Of a stretch of 64,000 nucleotides of DNA, positions 11,660 through 22,348 are shown piece by piece. How positions within the stretch are numbered: the stretch's first letter is position 1; every line of letters starts with the position of its first letter. The stretch covers positions 1,304,001-1,368,000 of the forward strand of contig NC_087077.1 in the NCBI RefSeq assembly GCF_026151205.1, written 5' to 3'. The stretch comes from Bolinopsis microptera. Its lineage: Eukaryota; Ctenophora; Tentaculata; Lobata; Bolinopsidae. Below the pieces are notes generated by a model. It was not told the origin of the DNA and made no database searches. It saw nothing but the letters and a program-made list of their open reading frames with translations. Both the position numbers and the translations under genes were made by a program.

Positions 11660-11770
11660 TTGGCCAAAGACTTGACCACTAGACATAAAGTTGACCACTT
11701 ATAGACATATAAAACTTGACAACTAGACATAAAATTGACCACTTGACATTAACTTAACCACTAGACAATC
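11660..11770. repeat. Degenerate repeat of TTGACCACTAGACATAAA
   Basis: Four imperfect direct copies of an ~18-26 bp motif (TTGACCACTAGACAT and variants). No coding potential. Confidence 0.6.
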
Positions 11771-12900
11771 AATGGATTATGATATCGTCCAGTAGGTGAA
11801 ATCAGTGTTGTTATTGACAAATTATCGTTAAATCGTTTAGTTTGCAATCTTCGCATATGCAGATCTGAATATTTTGCCTTTGGGGTTTGGTGTAACTGCA
11901 GCTCAATACAACCATTACTGACTTGTCAATTTCTATTTAAACGTCAACGAAAGCTCGTGATAATTGAACCAACCTCTTTTCTACAGCCTATACTAGACCA
12001 AGCAAATAAATCTTGTGATGTGCTCTGTTTGGCGTTTGCACGTGGTCGCCGCGGTTACCATGGCGTATGCAACGTATACGCGGTATGAGTACACGCTCAG
12101 TTAGTTTACAAGTTTACATAGTATTTATATCAAAGTCAATGGTATCAACAGCGGTCTTCCAAATTTAAATATATGCGCTCAAAACGTATTCCACTAAAGC
12201 CTATGAAAGTATGAAGTTGAACAAAGCGTGAGAAATTCCTGAAATACCATCAGCTTTCAAATTTAAGAACAAATATACTGCCATTATACTTATAGACTGT
12301 ACCCTCTTGAAGATCAACCCCCTCGTTGCCAGTTAGCGTTTCTTGATCATAATATGAATTGTTTATAATGTTGTCAATTTGAGGCAGGTGCAACTTTTCA
12401 CAGCTGTTAGAATTCATATTCTCTTCAAGAATTATGCGAGAAAGGTTGACAGGAATTGCGAATGAAGTTGGTGGGTTTTTAGATAGTTAGATATCCAACT
12501 ATTGACGTGTTTGCAGACTTACTCCGTAGTCTAAGGTAAAGCGATCAGTTTTGTTAAGCTATAAAAAGGTGTGGTTATAACTTTATAAAGATGTGAAAGA
12601 AATTTTTTAATTTACTTTGGTTTTTATTTTTGTATACTTATAATGATTGCTTATAGTTATAGTTTTTCCACTAGTTTGCACTAGTTTTGTAATTATGATC
12701 ATGACTAGGTTTTCGACTTTCGTCTGGTCATTGGCCATTGCACAGACGTATATAGGTATATATTTGACCAAAACCCATAGGCATAATTATGGGTAAAGTG
12801 GACCGCTGCCAGTGTCTCTTTTTCCCAAACAAAAGAAAATGATATTAATTTGAATAACCGTCTTCAAATGCAAAATGATACCGAGAATAAAATCGGTCAC
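11771..12900. other. Intergenic, no gene seen
   Basis: AT-rich stretch without convincing exons or repeats matching elsewhere in the window. A short GC-richer patch lies around 12045-12080. Confidence 0.45.
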
Positions 12901-12914
12901 TCACTTTTCACATT

Positions 12915-12962
12915 ATCGGTCACAGTACCGTTCACAGTACCGGTCATAGTACCGTTCACGGT
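12915..12962. repeat. Outlying degenerate block of the 12-bp minisatellite
   Basis: About four copies of the CACAGTACCGTT unit, roughly 250 bp before the main array, with substitutions (CATAGTACC, CACGGTAG). Confidence 0.8.
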
Positions 12963-13215
12963 AGACACGTTATTTTTGAATTGATGTTATTAGCCCATTT
13001 AATTTTAGAAAATTATTTAAGTATTGAATCTGCATTATCATCAACAATCAATATTCGAGACAAAGTGAAACAATGGAATACCGGGTCCCGAAATTCAAAA
13101 TTGTAGTCAGTGTTTGGTGTTGTTCTCTTTTTTTGTTTTTTGGAAGGACATGAACAATAACAATAATGAATTTTTAAATCTCGTCACAACTATTTCTCGC
13201 AAAACCCTGCACATT

Positions 13216-13772
13216 GTTAACGGTACCGTTCACAGTACCGTTCACAGTACCGTTCACAGTACTGGTCACAGTACCGTTCACAGTACTGTTCACAGTACTG
13301 GTAACAGTACCGTTCACAGTACTGGTCACAGTACCGTTCACAGTACCGTTCACAGTACCGTTCACAGTACCGTTCACAGTACTGGTCACAGTACCGTTCA
13401 CAGTACCGTTCACAGTACCGTTCACAGTACCGTTCACAGTACCGTTCACAGTACCGTTCACAGTACTGGTCACAGTACTGGTCACAGTACCGTTCACAGT
13501 ACCGTTCACAGTACCGTTCACAGTACTGGTCACAGTACCGTTCACAGTACCGGTCACAGTACCGTTCACAGTACCGTTCACAGTACCGTTCACAGTACCG
13601 TTCACAGTACCGTTCACAGTACCGGTCACAGTACCGGTCACCACAGTACTGGTCACAGTACCGTTCACAGTACCGTTCACAGTACCGTTCAACGTACCGT
13701 TCACAGTACCGTTCACAGTACCGTTCACAGTACCGGTCACAGTACCGGTCACAGTACCGGTCACAGTACCGT
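13216..13772. repeat. 12-bp minisatellite, ~46 copies (GTTCACAGTACC / GGTCACAGTACT)
   Basis: Highly regular array with unit GTTCACAGTACC and two main variants, GTT or GGT at the start and ACC or ACT at the end. One small indel (GGTCACCACAGTACT) lies near 13637-13650. Because 12 is a multiple of three and the unit has no stop in most frames, long ORFs appear on both strands; these are artefacts. The array ends ~105 bp downstream of the stop codon of the coiled-coil gene, so it may lie in that gene's 3' UTR. Confidence 0.95.
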
Positions 13773-13877
13773 TAACATAGTACAGAGCTCCGGGAGAAGT
13801 AGAGGAAATTAAAATATAAAATAAAAAGCTCCTTCTTTGTTTTATTTGGGCGAGGGCACTCCACGTAGAAAATCTGC

Positions 13878-15570
13878 TCAATGTGCGCCACTTTTCTTCG
13901 CATAGTAGGCTGCAAGAAATTTTGGTCCTTGGGTCAGCATAGGTAACTCCCAATTTGATCTACTGATTTTCATACTGGATATGCACTGGAATGGTAGATG
14001 GTTGAGGTTGTGCTTATCCAGTCTTGAAGAATTGTCACTCCTGTCCTTTTTAGTTTTGCTGTTAGCAGCCTGTTTGCAGCTGATCCTCCTGTGAGAGTAC
14101 CGAAATTAGTAATTCAAATTGTTATTAGTATTACCTTAATTTCAAAATTGCATCACAATAAAATCTATAAACGGTACATTTTTCAATTAAGTGGCTGGCC
14201 CGATGGAAATCAGGATTCATTATCGTTTCACAATTTCTGACTCCAATTCCCATTCCTACCTGGAGGATGTACTGCCGGTCGTACAAGTTGAAGCATCTTG
14301 GAATTCAGCTTGGACTTGGAGGGCACATTTCACATCTTTTACCTCTTTGTTCATAGATGTCGTTTTCGTCTCAAAATCCTGTAATAAGTTAAATCATTTA
14401 AGTTATTGTTAGTGTAAATTAACGTAAAAATCATAACTACCTTTACTTATCGGACAATATTTGAACGGACATTAAAATGAGATCCTTCAGCGTCCAATTA
14501 ATCTCCGTTCAAATTAAGTCCGAGGAGGGTAAAAGTTAAGCATTTAAAATTACAATTGTCTGTTTCGAAGCCATTATACAGACCAACCGTCCAACCAATC
14601 ATTCTTATCTTGCAGATTCCGAGATGAAAATTCAATAAACTTTTACATTATTTCAGCTCACCTTTTTGAGATTTTCGATTTCATCCTTGTAAGCTGCTAA
14701 ATCTTCTTTAGCCCTCGTCACAGCTAGGTCTAACTCCCGCGCTAAAGCATCTGCTCTTTTAGTAGCGGCTGTTAAATCCTCCTGTCTATTCAGTCGTGAC
14801 TGTAGGATTAGTGATCTTGATATTTCAAAGGATCGCTCCTCTTTAGCCAGCTGGCGTCTTAGACCGAAAATTGTGTCTTTCTGGCTCCACTTTTCCTGAG
14901 GAATAAATTAGTTATGGCAATGAAATTGTATTTGTACTAATCATTATATTTTCAGAAAAAATAAGGTTCGACAGCAGATTGATCAACCTTTATCCTATAA
15001 TTGCTTATAGGTATAACACTATAACAAGTTGAGAAATATATTTAGTATGGTGACATGACAGGTGACAGGTGGTTTGATATAAAAATAACTCTTTCACCTT
15101 TTCGAGGAGCTCTACTTTTTCTTTGAGCAGGTCATTCTCCGATGTCAAGATTTCAATCTCGTCTTTGAGAACACCTTTTTCGTTCGTTTCAAACCAAATC
15201 TGGCATTTATAAGTGTCCTTTTCCTCGATCAGTTGCCCCAGTTGTTGAAGAGCTACTTCTCTTCTTTGCTCTGAGTAAGAATGTTGGTCAGCTCTCACAA
15301 AGTCACTATCTCACTATGAAATTCAAATGCTAAACAAAATACAAATGTATGCAGCATGACTGGTGACTGATAAAAGACCAACATTTTCAAGTCGAAAATT
15401 GTTAACACAGTTTGAATATAAGCACCTAAAGAGTTGAGCGGGGCTGGTCGTCTTGTTCGAGAACATCTTCGAATAGCAGTTTGGATTGCTTTTTGAAATC
15501 CCATTGAAGATATTGTATTTTCAAGATATAGGATTATAGTGGTTAGATAACTGTGTTTGATAGCAGACAA
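13878..15570 (-). CDS. Coiled-coil protein, five exons (271 or 293 aa), family unknown
   Basis: Exons on the minus strand: 15570-15426, 15270-15098, 14895-14662, 14378-14260 and 14088-13878 (TGA at 13880-13878). Every junction is GT-AG and the phases agree (1, 0, 0, 2), giving one open frame. Translation may start at 15570 or at the inner ATG 15504 (MGFQKAIQTA). After a basic N-terminus (RRCSRTRRPAP), residues ~50-210 are Glu/Lys/Leu-rich heptad sequence (QLGQLIEEKDTYKCQ, TSENDLLKEKVELLEK, RELDLAVTRAKEDLAAYKDE), typical of a long coiled coil. The C-terminus is Ser/Lys-rich and ends AAYYAKKSGAH. It is probably a cytoplasmic scaffold or oligomerisation protein. I do not recognise the family. 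The 12-bp minisatellite lies just downstream. Confidence 0.65.
14451..14522. mobile_element. Short hairpin MITE-like element (CGGAC...GTCCG)
   Basis: A ~72 bp imperfect palindrome in intron 3 of the coiled-coil gene. Its left arm begins CGGACAATATTTGAACGGAC; the right arm is its approximate inverse ending AAATTAAGTCCG. A related, larger element is at 29511-29619. Confidence 0.6.
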
Positions 15571-16229
15571 CTAAGCAAGTTAACAAGTGTGGGAATAAAT
15601 ATGACCCGCGTGCATTTCAGGGATTTCAGCACATTTGTCGCGCGCGATTTTGTTCGCCATGACAACGCAACCAACACGTGCTAACGCGTATTATAAACAG
15701 ATCTGATATTATAATGGTATTAAAGATGGTGATAAGGTAATAGTATAGTATAATAGTATAGTACTATGTTTACAGTATGTACTGAATCCTAGGAAGTTTC
15801 CTGAACTTTTAACAGGTAACCCTCCCCATTTTACAACCCTCAATCAAGTTTCCTATCAGTCGACCGAATCAATTAAGTTACAACAAATACGTAATCAAAT
15901 CATCTTTTCGTGAAATATTCACAAGCTTCAAAGAATTTTAAAAGTTGAATGGAAATGCTCAAACTTAATGCAGCAATGCTTACTTATCGCTTGTCCGTGT
16001 CGGAATACAAATACGTTTCTTCGAGTCTCTACCCTAACCCAGATCAACTCGTTTTCATCTCCGAAAACGGAAAATGAAGATCCCGTACGGGTGAAGAAAT
16101 TCATAACCGCGGGCAGGGAGAGAAGTTTTTAAAGAAGATGCGGTTTCAACTTTTCAAGAGGCAATGATGGAATCAACTTCAGCATAGGGTGTTTCGTGAA
16201 GGAGAAATGTGGAGAAAATGAAGTACATT
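15571..16229. other. Upstream flank of the coiled-coil gene, no further gene seen
   Basis: Contains (TAGTA)-rich sequence near 15735-15765 and a GC-richer patch with CGCGCG at 15640. It probably includes the promoter of the gene transcribed leftward from ~15570, but I could not define a core element. Confidence 0.4.
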
Positions 16230-17209
16230 GGAGAAACTGAAAAAATAAAGAAACTTGCCGTTACACGAGCTCCAGCATGATGGCAGCCCCACGAACACCC
16301 GGATACAGTATTACACAGCGCCCCAGTAGCAACTTCTTTTAGTTTCCACTAACAAGCCAACTGCGAAAAGGAAAATAATGCTCCGAACGAACATCATGAA
16401 GTTGATTTGTTATTTATAAAATTATTCAAATCAGAAATAGAATGGTGCAGTGATATTTTAACAAGCTGTTTTATAAGTTTATAGCGAACTCTGGTTTTTC
16501 ACCAAACTGAGCCACCCTTGCCCTCCACCTGTTTTTAACTATGTTTGGCTCCTGCGTTAGTCAACTTACCAATTACCTCATTACCATAATCCCAGCATCC
16601 TCAATATATGGAGCTGTACTTAAAAACCTCATGTGATTTGTAATTAACACCCAACATTGCAAATAAAATTAAAGTCTGACTATTTCTGCAGTACCCTCAC
16701 AGACACGTTTACAAGAGGGGACTGGGAAAGTAAACCTGTCTGCTTATGTTTCCAATCGCCAGACTCCACCTGGCCTCTTTTGGTATTGTATTAGTCTATT
16801 TAACCATCACCATAATGCCGGCATCCCGAAAATAGAGTTTCGCAGCCTCATGACTCACGAGAGATTTATGTGGAAAATTCGAACAGACTTTCTAAGTAAT
16901 CAATTGCACTTAAAAGTAATGTGATATTTCAAAAGTAATATAAATTATAATGTGATATTTTCCCATTTTAAATGCTTTTTTACGAATTGGCAAATTTGAA
17001 ATTCGAGAGTTTACAAATTCGAGTTTACAAACTCGCAGTAGTTATAGTTAGCAATGATCATTAATCCTGACGCTACCATCCCGAGACAAATTTGTATAGC
17101 ATAGCCTCATGGAAATAAAGCTGAAAAATATCGGACGGTTTTTGTTGGCACAATCTGCAAACATTTGTTAACAAAATTAATAATTTTACGATAACTGCCA
17201 TTTTACAGA

Positions 17210-17930
17210 AGGTCAAATGATGTGGGTAGTTTGTTTCGAGATTTTGACTTCCAGTACCCCAATTTGGTTTCATACCATCATCAATTAACTGACTAATTGG
17301 TTTGTGGGCAAAAATTTCATCCAATCTGTCAAATGTGTGTTCAGAAATTTTTACATCTGAAAATGGGACAGAGATTTGAAAATACAACTTTTCGTTTTCT
17401 TAAGATTTCTGCTGTGAGCTTCCTCCGACCCGAATCAAACTTCCAGCACCTCAATCATGTCATTTGGCATCTATAAGTGACTGACTAATTGGTTGCAGGT
17501 CAGAAATTCGGCCAAAACTGTAAAATTTCGGCCCTGAAAATTTCAACTTCAAACACTAAAATGGGATAGAGATTGGGACAATATTATTTTCCAATTTTTT
17601 TCGAGATTTTGACTTCCAGTACCCCAATTTGGTTTCATACCATCATCAATTAACTGACTAATTGGTTTATGGGCAAAAATTTCATCCAATCTGTCAAATG
17701 TGCGTTCAGAAATTTTCGCATCTGAAAATGGGACAGAGTTTTGAAAATTCAAAATACAACATTTCCTTTACTTGACATTCCTCCGACCCGAATCAAACTT
17801 CCAGCACCTCAATCATGTCATTTGGCATCTATAGTTGACTGACTAATTGGTTGCAGGTCAGAAATTCGGCCAAAACTGTAAAATGTCGGCCCTGGAAGTT
17901 TCAGCTTCAAAAACTGAAAATGGGACAGAG
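17210..17930 (+). repeat. Family B satellite units (two)
   Basis: Two ~340-420 bp units sharing the blocks GAGATTTTGACTTCCAGTAC, CATCATCAATTAACTGACTA, TCCTCCGACCCGAATCAAAC and AAACTGAAAATGGGACAGAG. Related copies lie at 19500-19875, 22910-23250, 31235-31890 (inverted) and 32505-33290. Confidence 0.8.
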
Positions 17931-18840
17931 TATGGGACTGTGCCTATGGATCTGAAAAGTATGTAATACATCCAGGTTCCTTTATAGCGTTAATTATTTT
18001 GTTTATTGTTGCAAAGTGAGCTGCTGAGTGCTGTGTTAACTGTTGCTGATCGGGAGAGACTTGAGGATCGAGGGACAATAGTCTTACATGTTCTGGAATT
18101 GCCGTTCACACACTACACAGTACACATTCTCGACAATTACTACACACTGCACATTCTTAAATAATATCAAGTGTCTAAACGCACTTCATGCCATGAGATG
18201 ATCAAAATCGGGAGCTTTGCCTTCAGAGGTACGTATCGAGGATGACTCGAACCGAAAATTGTATAAGTCAACATTTTCTCAAAGTTTTTTTAGAAACTAA
18301 TAAAATATAAGTACTTTTGGTTCTTAAATTTGTTGTTAGTATATTCATATACTGAGTATCTAGTTTTTGGGTTATATCGCAAGGCCAGCCGCTTTGATAT
18401 CGGCAATTTTTATTTTAATTTTGATTGATGATATAATTATAAGGGGGATAAAAACAAATTATTTCATTTCATTTCAACTACTTTTGTTCATGATTCATGC
18501 TACCCTGATCATTATAAGCCTACAAATATTTGTTCGATTTTCGAAGTCCGTACCTACATTCGGAAGGCTGTTATGTGGACGTGATTGGTTCCATAAACTT
18601 ATACTTATAGAGAACGTGATATTTGACCCGCAGATTTATAGGAAAATACGTGAATTTAGTCACCAGATTTTAAAGAAAATGCGCTATTTGTCGCGGAGAA
18701 CTTAAAAAATCGCGAGTTGTCGTAAGGATCTGAGAAAATCACGAATTGTCGCGGCAAAAGTGAAAATCGCGATTTGTCGCGGAGAATGGGAAAAATCGCG
18801 TTTCTGCACGTGCCGCGATTTCCTTTTGTCCTTGATGGGA
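17922..18840 (+). repeat. Single family A satellite unit
   Basis: Same order as the tandem array at 23.25-26.7 kb: the TGAGCTGCTGAGTGCTGTG block, GAGGTACGTATCGAGG, the GACGTGATTGGTTCCATAAA block and the AATCGCGATTTGTCGCGG sub-repeats. Confidence 0.8.
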
Positions 18841-18925
18841 CAGTATGATTTTCCAATTTTTTTCGAGATTTTGACTTCCAGTACCCCAATTTGGTTTCAT
18901 ACCATCATCAATTAACTGACTACCT

Positions 18926-20784
18926 TAAAGTTAAAAGACATATTTATGTGGATCATAATTCTGGGGATCGGAATTAGGGGGGAACGAAAATATGGGGATT
19001 TTTTTCCTAAATCCCCAAATTTCGTACCCCAAATTAAATTGTCGCATTTTCACGCTAAATTATTTCAGAGAAATCAAAATTTTCGGAGCAGGATCCATTT
19101 GTTTAACAACAATGTTTAGCTGTTCAAGTTATTCCATAAGGGTGAAACTTGCATGTCTTCCTTATTCTATTTTGTACTTAATATTTTTCTAGTGTGAAAC
19201 TAGTCGTTGTTATAGAAGTCTATATAAAATTATATGTGAGATAATTTTGAATCTGACGCACGTTTTTCACGTAACACTGAAAAACCAGTATTTTCTATTC
19301 AGTAATTTTTATACTAAGTAACTTTCTATTTACCTGAGAAATGCGTATCCTTGTCTCACAAAACACGTAAAACAACTTATTTGACAAATTCACCTCAAAT
19401 AGGCCCTATTTATCACATAAAAATTAATGTGTGGGATTTTGAAATGGCGGCCACAATTTTGGTAGCACGAAAATATGGGGATTTTTTTCCAAAAATCCTC
19501 AAACTTCGTGGGCAAAAAATTCATCTGTCAAATGTGTGTTCAGAAATTTTCACATCTGAAAATGGGACGGAGTTTTGAAACTACAGCTTTTCGTTTTTTA
19601 AAGATTTCTGCTGTGAGCTTCCTCCGACCCGAATCAAACTTCCAGCACCTCAATCATGTCATTTGGCATCTATAGTTGACTGATTAATTGGTTGCAGGTC
19701 AGAAATTCGGCCAAAACTGTAAAATTTCAGCCCTGGAAGTTTCAGCTTCAAAAACTGAAAATGGGACAAAGTATGGGACAGTATGATTTTCCAATTTTTT
19801 TCGAGATTTTGACTTCCAGTACCCCAATTTGGTTTCATACCATCATCAATTAACTGACTAATTGGTTTGTGGGCACAGTGTGTTTATATAGACGGGCCAC
19901 ATGGCAGGAGCTCTAAACACACTGTGCCTTTTGACCCACGCCATGTGGCCCGTCGCCACATGGCGTAGTGTGGGCAGACCCTTATGTTATGAGCCTCTTG
20001 ATAGTGATATTCCCACTTAAGACCAAGTCCCACATACTGACTCTCTTACCATTCTTCCTAGTAGATCTCATATCTATGTAATTGTATCTAGGGTTGTAAT
20101 GTGAATTAAAGGACTTATAGCTTTATAGTTATAAAGACAATGAAACACTATAAATTATTTACCAAAATATGATCCTAAAATTTATGTCCAAAAATTTATT
20201 AAATTAACAGATGTAAAGCAACAATTTCGAAAAATCTTCTAAAACTTTCTATATAATATTTTAATTTTATCGCATATTCACAAGGGGTCCAAATCCAGGT
20301 CTAAAACCACTACACAATATGATTTTATATCGCAGTGTCATCAGACTGACAGACTACTTTTCACCAATAATTGTAATCGAGCACAGACTACCTATTGCAC
20401 AGTTGTTATTCCTGACTCTGTGACAATCTGAGTCCTTCGGACCTTTGAGCAACTCTCCTTAACTCCTTAAGACCGCGGTGTCCCGACAAGTAACACTATT
20501 CCGCACTGTACGAGCAAGTATCCGTGGTGAAGTTTATAGCGATTCCTGAAAGTAAATTAAGCTGAAAAATTACCTAGGCCTAAATCAAAATTTAGATCAA
20601 TAACATAATGCAATTGTTGCTCAAATATATTGAGCTGTTAATCATAGAGAATATGTAGTTTAGGATTACCTTTCACTCAAAGTTTGGGCATCAGTACCCA
20701 TCACAATTTTGGTCATGGGCCACTAGTTTGTTGGTCACCTACTATCTCGAAGTTTTGCAAAAATTCAGGATAAACCCCCACCCT
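18926..20784. other. Mixed non-coding segment between duplication copies
   Basis: Begins with unique sequence and two related stretches of AAATATGGGGATTTTTTTCC (18990, 19472), continues with a family B unit (19500-19875) and the interleaved inverted repeats at 19872-19966, then unique AT-rich DNA. The part at 20650-20790 (AGAATATGTAGTTTAGGATT and onward) is related to 42440-42850. No gene is supported. Confidence 0.5.
19872..19966. repeat. Interleaved perfect inverted repeats (A-B-A'-B'-B'')
   Basis: Arm A is 19872-19886 (GGCACAGTGTGTTTA), perfectly inverted at 19914-19928. Arm B is 19891-19905 (GACGGGCCACATGGC), perfectly inverted at 19940-19954. The order A-B-A'-B' crosses, as in a pseudoknot. 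In addition 19938-19949 pairs perfectly with 19955-19966 (12 bp), competing with the B/B' pairing. The block interrupts a family B unit directly after TTGGTTTGTGGGC. Confidence 0.9.
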
Positions 20785-21636
20785 CCCTTGGAGAAACTGA
20801 AATAAACTTGCCGTTACACGAGCTCCAGCATTGACCATGATGGCAGCCCCATCCGGATACAGTATTACACGGATAGTCAGCGCCCCAGTAGCAACTTCTT
20901 TTAGATTCCACCAGGGATAAAAGGATTTCGCGGTAATTTTGGCCAAAAATCGCGATACCGCGAATTAAATTTCGCGGTATATTAAACTATACATAAAATT
21001 TGTCGCAAATAATGGGAAAAATCGCGATTCCGTACATGCCACGATTTCCTTTTGTCCCTGGATTCCACTACCAAGCCAACTGCGAAAAGGAAAACAATGC
21101 TCTGAACGAACATCATGAAGTTGATTTGTTATTTATAAAATTATTCAAATCAGAAATAGAATGGTGCAGTGATATTTTAACAAGCTGTTTTATAGCGAAC
21201 TCTGGTTTTTCACCAAACTGAGCCACCCTTGCCCTCCACCTGTTTTTAACTATGTTTGGCTCCTGCGTTAGTCAACTTACCCATTACCATAATCCCAGCA
21301 TCCTCAATATATGGAGCTGTACTTAAAAACCTCGTGTGATTTGTAATTAACACCCAACATTGCAGATAAAATTAAAGTCTGACTATTTCTGCAGTACCCT
21401 CACAGACACGTTTACAAGAGGGGACTGGGAAATTAAACCTGTCTGCTTATGTTTCCAATCGCCAGCCAGACTCCACCTGGCCTCTTTTGGTATTGTATTA
21501 ATCTATTTAACCATCACCATAATGCCGGCATCTCGAAAATAGAGTTTCGCAGCCTCATGACTCACGAGAGATTTATGTGGAAAATTCGAACAGACTTTCT
21601 AATAACATAAACCCGCCACGCAAAGGGTTTATATAA

Positions 21637-21744
21637 CAGATCATCCCGCGCTAGCGGGATGATCTGATAAACACATACGAGTGCGCGCAGCGCACGAGTT
21701 TTGTGTTAATATGTAATCCCGAAGCGCCAGCTGAGGGATTACAT
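21637..21744. repeat. Three terminal hairpins of the Crypton-like element
   Basis: Hairpin 1: 21637-21649 with 21654-21666, 13 bp perfect (CAGATCATCCCGC), loop GCTA. Hairpin 2: GTGCGC with GCGCAC at 21681-21695, loop GCA. Hairpin 3: ATGTAATCCC with GGGATTACAT at 21711-21720 and 21735-21744. Confidence 0.9.
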
Positions 21745-21816
21745 TTATTTAGCCCTGAGCGTGAAGTGTTTATGGATTATAATTATCTCCGGCGATTTCG
21801 ACAAGGGATTTATACT

Positions 21817-22212
21817 TTAGAAGAGAGTGATGAAATAGTTTTTATTTCGGAATACGGGTCTGATTTTAGTAATATTTTCATTTCTATTTGAAATGTAGTT
21901 GAGTCGTTGAACAGGAATTTGGTCAAAGTCATTGAAGTCACGAGCAAATCTGGATGACTGAAGCCAAGAATTAAATTTGTTTAGAGCCCAGTTGTTGACT
22001 CTAACTGTACTGTCCGGAACACGATTGGAAAGCAGTTCATCAATCTGAATGTCAAACCGATCTGCAATAGCTTGAACGTTAGCAGGAACAAGAGCTGGAA
22101 GGAGAGCAAGCAAAACAATACAATTTTTAGGGCACGGACAAGGGTAGCTGGCTAGTCGCCAACTTCTCACGCTACGCGTTGGAGAAATTCCAAGAATTAG
22201 CTGCTTTGGCAA
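21817..22212 (-). CDS. Tyrosine-recombinase-like N-terminal (SAM-like) fragment, 131 aa
   Basis: The segment IDELLSNRVPDSTVRVNNWA, followed by LNKFNSWLQ, resembles the N-terminal helical DNA-binding part of Crypton/DIRS-type tyrosine recombinases and their domesticated relatives, where a helix with an N-T/S-x-R core precedes a conserved Trp. The N-terminal ~45 residues are Cys/Pro-rich and the C-terminal part after QRLN looks unrelated. The catalytic domain is missing. A transposition role is inferred for the ancestor only. Confidence 0.4.
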   Translation of the reverse strand: MPKQLILGISPTRSVRSWRLASYPCPCPKNCIVLLALLPALVPANVQAIADRFDIQIDELLSNRVPDSTVRVNNWALNKFNSWLQSSRFARDFNDFDQIPVQRLNYISNRNENITKIRPVFRNKNYFITLF

Positions 22213-22264
22213 CGTTCCCAGGAATTTGCGTGTAAAAGAAGTGGACGGTTACGATGTTTCATAT

Positions 22265-22348
22265 CACGTGGTGCGCTTTCGTGTCACGTGGTATAGACTC
22301 GGCGTATGCTATTGGTGGCACGTGGTACACACGTGACGCGCCCACGTG
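22265..22348. promoter_or_regulatory. Five CACGTG E-boxes within 84 bp
   Basis: CACGTG occurs at 22265, 22285, 22319, 22330 and 22343, each in a slightly different context. The cluster is 53-136 bp upstream of the recombinase-fragment ATG (22212, minus strand), inside the inserted element. CACGTG is the canonical site of bHLH factors such as Myc/Max, USF and Clock. Function here is inferred. Confidence 0.55.

Larger units (their letters stand above)
16230..18925. repeat. Segmental duplication, copy 1 (matches ~20785-24245)
   Basis: Non-coding block starting near the GAGCTCCAGCATGATGGCAG segment. It aligns in order with 20785-24245, including the segments around CAAAAGTAATATAAATTATA, family B units and one family A unit (17922-18840). 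Copy 1 lacks the 969 bp insertion present in copy 2 and shows its empty site at 16895 (TTTCTAAGTAATC). Confidence 0.8.

Noticed and set aside
13114-13953. Long repetitive ORFs on both strands (188-259 codons)
   Set aside because: Produced by the 12-bp minisatellite, whose period is a multiple of three; the flanking parts include the true last exon of the coiled-coil gene in another frame.
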